A stretch of 5,347 nucleotides of DNA from assembly GCA_007119405.1 (NCBI GenBank), contig SKPT01000324.1:1-5347 (forward strand), in the 5' to 3' direction. This document shows, piece after piece, positions 1 through 4,750 of the stretch (positions are counted from its first letter, which is position 1; every line of letters starts with the position of its first letter). The DNA is from Phycisphaeraceae bacterium. Its GTDB lineage: Bacteria > Planctomycetota > Phycisphaerae > Phycisphaerales > Phycisphaeraceae. Below the pieces are notes generated by a model. The model saw nothing but the letters and a program-made list of their open reading frames with translations. It had not been told where the DNA came from and did not search any database. A program made the translations under genes and the position numbers.

Positions 1-535
1 CCACGGTGTCCGGGAACTGCACGTGAAACAGCAGCGTCGCGATCGTCTTGGCGTCGATGATCCGTCCGTCGCGCACCATCGTCAGGGCCTGGTTCAGCGG
101 TACCACCTCAGCCTCGATCCTCTCCGTCTCGTTCAGCTCCTGCCCGACGTGGCGCAGCCCGGTCGCCCGGTAGGCGTGCATCCGCTCGGTGCAGAAGCCC
201 GGGCTCATGTAGTAGCTGAGCATCGGCTCGACGCGGCTCGGCTCGTAGCCCGTCTCCTCGCGCAGCTCCCGCGCCGCGCACGCGGCCGGGTCCTCGCCCG
301 CCTCCAGCGTGCCGGCGGGCAGCTCCCACAACGTCTGGCCCACCGCGAAGCGCTCGTTGCGGATCAGCACCACGCGGTCGGCATCCAGCAGCGGGAGGAT
401 CACCACCGCGTCACGCGGCACGACCACCTCCCGGCGCTCGCTGCCGCCGGAGCGGGCCCCGCGCTGGATCGCGTGGACGTCGAAACGCACACCGGCGAAC
501 ACCTTCTCCGCGCCTGGCATCGGCTGCTGGCTCAT
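1..535 (-). CDS. Nudix hydrolase, ADP-ribose pyrophosphatase type (3' end beyond window)
   Basis: Reading leftward from the ATG at 533-535 gives 178 residues with no stop before the window edge. A complete Nudix box (G-x5-E-x7-RE-U-x-EE-x-G-U) lies at residues 75-97: G75, E81, R89-E90, E93-E94 and G96. These acidic residues bind the Mg2+ that drives pyrophosphate-bond hydrolysis. ELPAG just before the box and SPGF at 111-114, with Pro112 sixteen residues past the box, are typical of ADP-ribose pyrophosphatases. The likely reaction is ADP-ribose to AMP plus ribose 5-phosphate in the cytoplasm. The family is usually about 180-210 aa, so only a short C-terminal piece should be missing. No Shine-Dalgarno sequence precedes the start, and a -10-like TAGAAT ends only 7 nt upstream, so the mRNA may be leaderless. 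Met6 is an alternative start. The gene is divergent from the SMR gene. Family call is firm; exact substrate is inferred. Confidence 0.93.
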   Translation of the reverse strand, partial: MSQQPMPGAEKVFAGVRFDVHAIQRGARSGGSERREVVVPRDAVVILPLLDADRVVLIRNERFAVGQTLWELPAGTLEAGEDPAACAARELREETGYEPSRVEPMLSYYMSPGFCTERMHAYRATGLRHVGQELNETERIEAEVVPLNQALTMVRDGRIIDAKTIATLLFHVQFPDTV

Positions 536-536
536 G

Positions 537-568
537 GGCGGTATTCTAGGCGGTGATGTGAAACCGCC
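537..568. promoter_or_regulatory. GGCGGT repeat cluster around a -10-like hexamer, Nudix/SMR divergent region
   Basis: Within 32 bp, GGCGGT occurs at 537-542 and 549-554, and its inverse ACCGCC at 563-568. Read on the minus strand, the 6 bp between the two direct copies (543-548) is TAGAAT, five of six matches to the sigma70 -10 consensus. It is placed so that transcription would begin about at the Nudix ATG (535). No good -35 is seen. The second and third copies can also form a 6-bp stem with the 8-nt loop GATGTGAA. This could be a repressor or activator site covering the Nudix promoter, or GC-rich coincidence. Confidence 0.3.
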
Positions 569-575
569 GAAATCG

Positions 576-591
576 GGCGGCCCCGGCCGCC
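576..591 (+). other. Short GC hairpin in the SMR leader
   Basis: GGCGGC (576-581) and GCCGCC (586-591) can pair around a 4-nt CCCG loop, ending 12 nt before the GGAG ribosome binding site of the SMR gene. With the stem at 549-568 it makes two tandem hairpins in the leader. The loops do not carry the ACGR motif of guanidine-II riboswitches, so no riboswitch is called. In DNA this GC-rich, such stems arise easily by chance. Confidence 0.25.
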
Positions 592-613
592 GCGACCTCG
601 TACGGAGCCCCCC

Positions 614-928
614 ATGGCCTGGATCTTCGTCCTTCTCGCCGGCCTCATGGAGACCACCTGGGTCACCGCCCTGCGCTACAGCCAGGGCTTTAGCCGCCTC
701 CTGCCCAGCGTCGTGGTCGTCGCCGCCATGGCCGCCAGCCTCATCCTCGCCGCCCAGGCCATGCGCGTCATCCCCATGGGCACCGTCTACGCTGCCTGGA
801 CCGGCATCGGCGCCGTCGGGGCCGTGACGCTGGGCATCTACCTCTTCAACGAGCCGGCCACCGCCCAGCGCCTGGCGTGCGTGGGGCTGATCGTCGCGGG
901 GTTGGCGGGGCTGCGCGTCACGGCTTGA
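614..928 (+). CDS. SMR-family efflux protein, SugE/Gdx (guanidinium exporter) subtype
   Basis: The product is 104 aa, the normal SMR length, with four hydrophobic segments at about 3-20, 31-50, 57-77 and 85-102. SMR proteins work as inner-membrane dimers that swap protons for small cations. The essential membrane glutamate is present at Glu13, followed by Trp16. Ser42, Tyr59 and Trp62 match residues lining the substrate pocket of Gdx-type exporters, and WTGIGAVGA (62-70) is the SugE/Gdx signature. This favours guanidinium or related small guanidinyl ions, rather than broad drug efflux as in EmrE. It is a lone gene, which suits a homodimer rather than a paired SMR system. The start has GGAG at 604-607, six nt upstream. 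Helix 1 reads METTWVTALRYSQGF where many SugE proteins have LEVVW-x-x-GLKY, a modest divergence. No guanidine riboswitch is recognisable upstream. Confidence 0.92.
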   Translation: MAWIFVLLAGLMETTWVTALRYSQGFSRLLPSVVVVAAMAASLILAAQAMRVIPMGTVYAAWTGIGAVGAVTLGIYLFNEPATAQRLACVGLIVAGLAGLRVTA

Positions 929-965
929 GCGGCACCGCAGCCTCGCTGCCTGCGACGAGACCACC

Positions 966-985
966 GGGCGGCTGATCGTGCCGCC
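966..985. terminator. Possible bidirectional terminator hairpin between convergent genes
   Basis: GGCGGC (967-972) and GCCGCC (980-985) form a 6-bp all-GC stem around a 7-nt loop. It lies 38 nt after the SMR stop and 17 nt beyond the end of the PEP-CTERM gene, which converges from the other side. Position fits a shared transcription end. Neither strand has a clear T-run after the stem, so it is not a classic intrinsic terminator. Confidence 0.35.
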
Positions 986-1002
986 GCTTCTGGCACGCCT
1001 TG

Positions 1003-2604
1003 TCAACGCCGGCGACGCAGCAGCGCCAGGGCGCCCAGGCTCAGCAGCGTCAGCGTGGTCGGCTCAGGCACGAGCGTGATCGGGTACTCGCGATAGCCGT
1101 CGTCGCCGAAACTGTCGATCGACCATGTCCAGCGGATGCGGTAGTCACCCGGCGCCAGCGGCTGACCCGAGCCGTCCGTTCCGTCCCACATCGTCACGTA
1201 GTCGCCCCAACTGGGCACGCTCGGCCCATCCTCGATGATAAGCAGCTCCTGCTCGCCGGCCGCGTCGTAAAGCGAGATGCGCAGCGAGCCGGCCGAGGGG
1301 TTGATCACCTTCGAGCCGATGATCGTGTCCTCGACGCCCGGTTCGAAGACGGGGTCGGTCAGGAACGCCATCATGATCGACCGCGTGTCGCCATGCGGCC
1401 AGTCCAGGACCCTCACGTCCTCGTCGTTGTCGACGAACTTGCGGTCGAAGCTCGGCTCCTGGGCGAGCGTGACGTTGACGAAGTAGTCGTACATGATCCG
1501 GCTGCGCATGTTGCTGCCCGGGCCGCCGCGAAGTTCTCGGATGGTCGCGTCAAAGTCCGCCAGCCCCGACCAGAACGTGCCCGCCGTGTTCGTCGAGCCG
1601 CCGCGGATCCAGGCGTCCGGCCCGGTGAAGCTGGGGTTCGACAGGCTCCCGTTCCACATGACCTGCAACTGCGTGTTGATCAGTCGCTGGATGTCGGTCT
1701 CGTCGAAGACGATGCCGGAGTGGTAGGCTTCGACAATGCGGCCGATCGCGCCGGCCTGGTAGCCGGCGTTGGTGGGGTGGACGGCGACCCAGGTGCGGAT
1801 ATTGTTGTTGGCGACGCTGATCACATCCTCGCGCAGTGCCGGCTCGCGGAAGTTCCAGACATAGGTGTCGTTGTAGTGATGCATGCGGCTCTTGAGGAAG
1901 CCGAACAGCTCGAAGGCGCGGTCCTGGTACTTCTGCTCGCCCGTGATGCGATACAGCCGCACCGCGTTGAGGCCCATGGCGATCTGTTTGTTGAACTGCT
2001 GGGTGACGCTGCCGAAGCCGGAGACGCGGCTGGGGTCGTGCTGCCATTCGCTGAGGTCTTCGGGCAGTTGCTGGTCCCACCACCGGTAGAAGCCGACCTG
2101 GTCAGCGCGGTGATAGGTTCCGCGGGCGTCCCACTTCTCGATCAGATGCGTCTGCGCCAGCTCCACGTAATGGTCCGCCTTCTGGCCGTACTGCGACGCC
2201 AGCGCCGGGTCGCGCTTCACCAGGTCGGCGAACTCGAGCATGTGCTTGAAGAGGATCGCATCGCCGATGTGCTCGTCGGTGCGTGAGCCGATGATCGGCA
2301 GCGGACCGATCCAGCCCATGTACCCGTCCGGTGCCTGGCGCATGTGATCGAGGACGAAGTCGTAGTACTGCACGCCCCAGTCCAGCCAGCTCGTGTCGTT
2401 GTAGGCGTGGTAGCCCTGGACGAACTGGCCCATGCCCCAGTTGGCGTGCCAGGCCCAGAGCTCGCCCGCCTCCTGGTTGAGGTTGGGGTTGCCCACCAGC
2501 GAGTTGTAGTACTGCTCGGGGTTGGGCTGGGCCCCGGCCGGGCCGGCCCAGGCCAGCGCCAGCGCGATTGCGATCGAACCGGCACGGACAGCGGATCGAG
2601 TCAT
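1003..2604 (-). CDS. Secreted PEP-CTERM protein with probable all-alpha body and FlgD-like Ig domain
   Basis: A complete 533-aa protein. Residues 1-25 are a signal peptide with likely cleavage after AGA (23-25). Residues about 30-390 are rich in Trp, Tyr and His and contain amphipathic helices, for example WHANWGMGQFVQGYHAYND (52-70), HHYNDTYVW (242-250) and TNAGYQAGAIGRIVEAYH (278-295). The pattern resembles an (alpha/alpha)-toroid as in many polysaccharide-active enzymes, but I cannot name a family or catalytic residues. Residues about 438-492 resemble a FlgD-like Ig domain (LYDAAG, then WDGTDGSG, then LAPGDYRIRW). The tail has VPEP at 512-515, a hydrophobic helix and four arginines, the PEP-CTERM signal that exosortase recognises for sorting to the cell surface. 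The start is fixed by GAGGAGG at 2612-2618, 7 nt upstream. The stop is TGA. No exosortase gene is in the window. The upstream gene encodes HDOD-GGDEF on the same strand, 157 bp away. Architecture is well supported; enzymatic role is a guess. Confidence 0.9.
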   Translation of the reverse strand: MTRSAVRAGSIAIALALAWAGPAGAQPNPEQYYNSLVGNPNLNQEAGELWAWHANWGMGQFVQGYHAYNDTSWLDWGVQYYDFVLDHMRQAPDGYMGWIGPLPIIGSRTDEHIGDAILFKHMLEFADLVKRDPALASQYGQKADHYVELAQTHLIEKWDARGTYHRADQVGFYRWWDQQLPEDLSEWQHDPSRVSGFGSVTQQFNKQIAMGLNAVRLYRITGEQKYQDRAFELFGFLKSRMHHYNDTYVWNFREPALREDVISVANNNIRTWVAVHPTNAGYQAGAIGRIVEAYHSGIVFDETDIQRLINTQLQVMWNGSLSNPSFTGPDAWIRGGSTNTAGTFWSGLADFDATIRELRGGPGSNMRSRIMYDYFVNVTLAQEPSFDRKFVDNDEDVRVLDWPHGDTRSIMMAFLTDPVFEPGVEDTIIGSKVINPSAGSLRISLYDAAGEQELLIIEDGPSVPSWGDYVTMWDGTDGSGQPLAPGDYRIRWTWSIDSFGDDGYREYPITLVPEPTTLTLLSLGALALLRRRR

Positions 2605-2611
2605 GCGGTGC

Positions 2612-2618
2612 CCTCCTC
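2612..2618 (-). promoter_or_regulatory. Strong Shine-Dalgarno site of the PEP-CTERM gene
   Basis: The minus strand reads GAGGAGG, then 7 nt, then ATG. This is close to the ideal anti-16S match and spacing, and it fixes the start at 2604. It is the strongest ribosome binding site in the window. Confidence 0.8.
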
Positions 2619-2640
2619 TTTTGGCGCGCCGCCGAGCCTG

Positions 2641-2700
2641 TGGGAACGTATCTGCCGCGCGGCAGCACGGGCCGGGCGGCGCGTGACGCGCACGTTCCCA
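2641..2700. repeat. 9-bp perfect inverted repeat with two inner palindromes, upstream of the PEP-CTERM gene
   Basis: TGGGAACGT (2641-2649) is perfectly inverted as ACGTTCCCA (2692-2700), with centres 51 bp apart, close to five helical turns. Between them lie a 14-bp palindrome made of CTGCCGC and GCGGCAG (2652-2665) and a small stem GCGCG-TGA-CGCGC (2679-2691) that directly abuts the right arm. The whole could fold as a three-way junction in a single strand. The right arm overlaps the last base of the predicted -10 and reaches about +1, while the left arm lies about 45-50 nt into the leader. A pair of operator half-sites is one reading; a structured RNA in transcripts reading through from the upstream gene is the other. 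Confidence 0.6.
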
Positions 2701-2728
2701 TTATGCCGTGGATCGCCCGGCCGGCCAA
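2700..2728 (-). promoter_or_regulatory. Sigma70-type promoter for the PEP-CTERM gene
   Basis: On the minus strand, TTGGCC (2728-2723; four of six matches to TTGACA) is followed after exactly 17 bp by CATAAT (2705-2700; five of six matches to TATAAT). It lies in the gap after the HDOD-GGDEF stop codon. Transcription would start near 2693, giving a leader of about 90 nt before the ATG at 2604. This suggests the PEP-CTERM gene is expressed on its own, even though read-through from upstream is possible. Confidence 0.55.
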
Positions 2729-2761
2729 GAGGAAATCAGCGAATGTGCAGGTGGCGAGGGT

Positions 2762-4354
2762 CTAGGCCCCGTCCGGCTCGGGCGCCGCGAACGTGCACTG
2801 GTCCGGGCCGGGGCACCGGCAGTCGCGGAAGAGGATGCCGCGCTTGCCGTCGCGCTTGCGGTCGTACATGGTCACATCGGCGGCGTTCATGATCGCCTCG
2901 ACGTCCCAGACCCGGCAGTCGGGGGCGACGTAGATGGCGCCCAGGCTTATGCGGATGGTGTGCACGTGATCGTCGCTGACGCGCACCGGCTGGTCGCAGC
3001 AGGCGTCGAAGACGCGCTGCACGACCTGCTGGGCCTGGTCGCGCTCGACGCCGGTGAGCAGGATGGCGAACTCGTCGCCGCCGATGCGCCCGATGATGTC
3101 CGAGCGGTCGACGTTGTTCAGCAGCAGCGTGGCCAGCTCGCGCAGGACGAGGTCGCCGGCGTTGTGCCCGTGCGCGTCGTTCAGCGGCTGAAGGTCGTCC
3201 AGGTCCAGCATCATGCAGCAGACGCCGCACTGCGCCTCGCGGGCGGCTTCGAGCCGATGCCGCGCCAGGTGCGTGAACCCGCGCCGGTTCAGCACGTTGG
3301 TCAGCGGGTCGGTGAAGGCCTGGAAGCGCAGCTCGTCGATGTCCTCGCGCTGCCGGTGCAGCGTGTGCTCGAGGCGCGACAGTTGCGTCACGAGGGTGAT
3401 GGTCTCGTCGCTGACGGCTTCGATGAGCCGGCCGACGAGGAACCCGCCGTCCCGGCCCGCCTGGCCCCGGCCGCCGTGCAGCGGGGCGGCCGCGTCGGCG
3501 GCGGCCTGGAGAAAGGCGTCGGGACTGGCGTAGGACCCGGCCAGGAACTGCCCGTGCAGCGCCGACAGCCACTGGCGCTGGTGACCCGACGACTCCTCGT
3601 CCAGGTGCGGCAGCAGGCTCGAGAGAAACAGCGGCATGCGCGACAGCGCGTCGCGGTCCTCGGCGCCCCCGGGCAGCGCGTGGTGCCCGCCCACCGCCTC
3701 GGCCACCGGCTCGCCCGCGTGCCACCGCGCCAGCAGCTCGGCGCCCAGCTCGGCGTGGTCGATGCCGAAGTGCTCACGCTCCATCTGCATCCAGCCCCTG
3801 ACGTCGTCGCCCGGCACGACCGTCGCCCGGTAGAACGCCTCGTCCAGCGCAAGCAGCAACGGCAGGGCGATGTCCTGCACCAGCGCCAGGCAGTAGGCTC
3901 GCTCGGCGGCGCGCGGCTGGATCAGCTCGGCGGCGAGACGCGCCGCCGCGGCCTTGCGCAGGCTGTTGATCCACACCAGGTCCCGCAGCTCCGCCTCCAG
4001 CTCCATGCCTTCGCTGATCATCCGAAGCCCGAACGCCAGCGCGATGGCACGCGTGCGCCCGGCCCCCAGGTGCAGCGTCGCCCGGCGGACCGTCTCGATC
4101 GGGCGGATCAGACCGAACGCCGCCGAGTTCGTCACCCCCAGCACGCGGCCGCTGAGCATCGGGCAGCCCTGCAGCGCGTTGGCCACCGCCTCGGGATCGT
4201 CGTTGGGGCAGTTCAGCACCTCGATCAGCGGCGCGGGGTTGGCGGGCAGCTCTCGAATTCGTGCCAAGGTCGCGGCACGTCGGGTTGGGGCATCCTCCGC
4301 GGCCGGGGCCTGAGGGGTTGGTCCCGTTGAGTTGGCGACGCGCTGGTGCGGCAT
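2762..4354 (-). CDS. HDOD-GGDEF protein, probable diguanylate cyclase
   Basis: A 530-aa soluble protein with no signal peptide or membrane segment. Residues about 30-230 are an HDOD domain (LPANPAPLIEVLN near the start, NSAAFGLIRPIETVRRATLHLG at 76-97, HH at 224-225), a fold used for signalling and protein contacts. Helices at about 305-345 link to a GGDEF domain at about 346-510. Its active site is intact: GGDEF at 425-429, metal ligand Asp384, NDAHGHNAGD at 392-401 and KRDGK at 500-504. It should join two GTP into c-di-GMP. The usual DxDxFK reads DLDDLQ (384-389). The inhibitory RxxD site, five residues before GGDEF, reads DRSD (416-419), so its arginine is lost. The tail holds CRCPGPDQC (512-520). 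The start at 4354 is chosen because the HDOD domain begins soon after and the in-frame upstream extension looks non-coding. Its Shine-Dalgarno is poor (GGA, 9 nt upstream). Divergent from the pilin-like gene. Confidence 0.93.
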   Translation of the reverse strand: MPHQRVANSTGPTPQAPAAEDAPTRRAATLARIRELPANPAPLIEVLNCPNDDPEAVANALQGCPMLSGRVLGVTNSAAFGLIRPIETVRRATLHLGAGRTRAIALAFGLRMISEGMELEAELRDLVWINSLRKAAAARLAAELIQPRAAERAYCLALVQDIALPLLLALDEAFYRATVVPGDDVRGWMQMEREHFGIDHAELGAELLARWHAGEPVAEAVGGHHALPGGAEDRDALSRMPLFLSSLLPHLDEESSGHQRQWLSALHGQFLAGSYASPDAFLQAAADAAAPLHGGRGQAGRDGGFLVGRLIEAVSDETITLVTQLSRLEHTLHRQREDIDELRFQAFTDPLTNVLNRRGFTHLARHRLEAAREAQCGVCCMMLDLDDLQPLNDAHGHNAGDLVLRELATLLLNNVDRSDIIGRIGGDEFAILLTGVERDQAQQVVQRVFDACCDQPVRVSDDHVHTIRISLGAIYVAPDCRVWDVEAIMNAADVTMYDRKRDGKRGILFRDCRCPGPDQCTFAAPEPDGA

Positions 4355-4516
4355 GTGGCGTTTCCGTGCAGACGGTGGTGGATGCTCCGGCAGGCCCGCG
4401 GCCGTCGATGTCCAACCCCATCGGCCGATCGGCGGTGGGGGTTTACCCCTAAGGGTCGCGCCCACCCGCGCGCGCCCCACTCCGCACCAGCACGACCGGC
4501 TCAGAATCCCGAACGT

Positions 4517-4538
4517 GCCCGAGGCTTTCAATCGGACG
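4517..4538. repeat. 22-bp imperfect direct repeat, copy 1
   Basis: The sequence follows the pattern GCCCGAG-N4-TCAATCGG-N-CG. At least 17 of 22 positions match copy 2 at 4669-4690 without gaps. It lies about 163 bp upstream of the HDOD-GGDEF start and 212 bp upstream of the pilin-like start. This may be a binding site for a regulator of the divergent pair. Confidence 0.5.
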
Positions 4539-4566
4539 TTGGCAGCGCGCTGACACGCGGCCAATC

Positions 4567-4593
4567 CCGAGGCCGCGGGTCCGCCGGCCTCGG
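4567..4593. other. Strong 9-bp-stem hairpin in the divergent region
   Basis: CCGAGGCCG (4567-4575) and CGGCCTCGG (4585-4593) are perfect inverses around a 9-nt loop. This is the longest closely spaced stem I found in the window. No T-run follows on either strand, and no gene ends here, so an intrinsic terminator is unlikely. It sits between the two copies of the direct repeat. It could be part of a leader or small RNA, or a dyad protein-binding site. Confidence 0.5.
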
Positions 4594-4668
4594 CCTCCGG
4601 CATCACCGCTACAGAGCGCGCCGGCGGGCGCAGATGGAGCCCCCTTGCCGATTTTGCCCGCCAGGCAG

Positions 4669-4690
4669 GCCCGAGAACCTCAATCGGCCG
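4669..4690. repeat. 22-bp imperfect direct repeat, copy 2
   Basis: This is the second copy of GCCCGAG-N4-TCAATCGG-N-CG, starting 152 bp after copy 1 in the same orientation. It ends 60 bp before the pilin-like start codon, a typical distance for an activator or repressor site. The four-base middle differs (AACC here, GCTT in copy 1), which resembles a two-part site with an unconserved spacer. Confidence 0.5.
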
Positions 4691-4750
4691 GGCGGATCGG
4701 TCGACGTGGAGAAGGATGCGGGCCGGTTTATCCAGCCAGGAGCCACCGCC

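Larger units (their letters stand above)
4355..4750. other. Divergent non-coding region between the HDOD-GGDEF and pilin-like genes
   Basis: These 396 bp separate two start codons facing away from each other. I find no convincing gene. The open frames here lack ribosome binding sites and family-like sequence, and they continue as shadows of the flanking genes. The region holds a 22-bp imperfect direct repeat, a strong hairpin at 4567-4593, a palindrome CAGCGCGCTG (4543-4552), overlapping palindromes ATCGGCCGAT and GCCGATCGGC near 4420-4433, and a small stem of GGGG (4437-4440) with CCCC (4446-4449). AATCCCGA occurs twice (4505-4512 and 4563-4570). Promoters for both genes should lie here, but no -35/-10 pair stands out. 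Confidence 0.7.

Noticed and set aside
596..608. ACGG within a weak stem, as in guanidine-II (mini-ykkC) riboswitches
   Set aside because: Only one copy is present, its stem is about 3 bp, and it overlaps the ribosome binding site. The class needs two hairpins with ACGR loops.
992..1004. TGGCACG near TTGTC, resembling a sigma54 -24/-12 site
   Set aside because: Spacing is two bases short, the -12 GC is absent, and the site lies at the 3' end of the PEP-CTERM gene with no gene to drive.
1000..2286. A 428-codon open frame on the plus strand, antisense to the PEP-CTERM gene
   Set aside because: Shadow frame of a well-supported gene with signal peptide, domain motifs, sorting tail and strong ribosome binding site. 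The antisense product has no recognisable feature.
2708..4330. A 540-codon open frame on the plus strand, antisense to the HDOD-GGDEF gene
   Set aside because: Its translation is rich in Arg, Val, Ala and Gln with no family-like motifs. It is the mirror frame of a GC-rich gene whose opposite strand encodes a clear HDOD-GGDEF protein.
4506..4531. Minus-strand TTGAAA followed by GATTCT as a promoter for the HDOD-GGDEF gene
   Set aside because: The -10 matches only three of six bases, and it would leave a leader of about 150 nt. Not distinguishable from chance.
4332..4553. A 73-codon plus-strand frame overlapping the start of the HDOD-GGDEF gene
   Set aside because: It has no ribosome binding site or recognisable motif, and its composition matches random GC-rich reading.
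4635..4648. Possible sigma54 promoter (TGGAG...TTGC) upstream of the pilin-like gene
   Set aside because: The spacing between GG and GC is one base shorter than the strict sigma54 requirement, and the -24 block matches only TGG.
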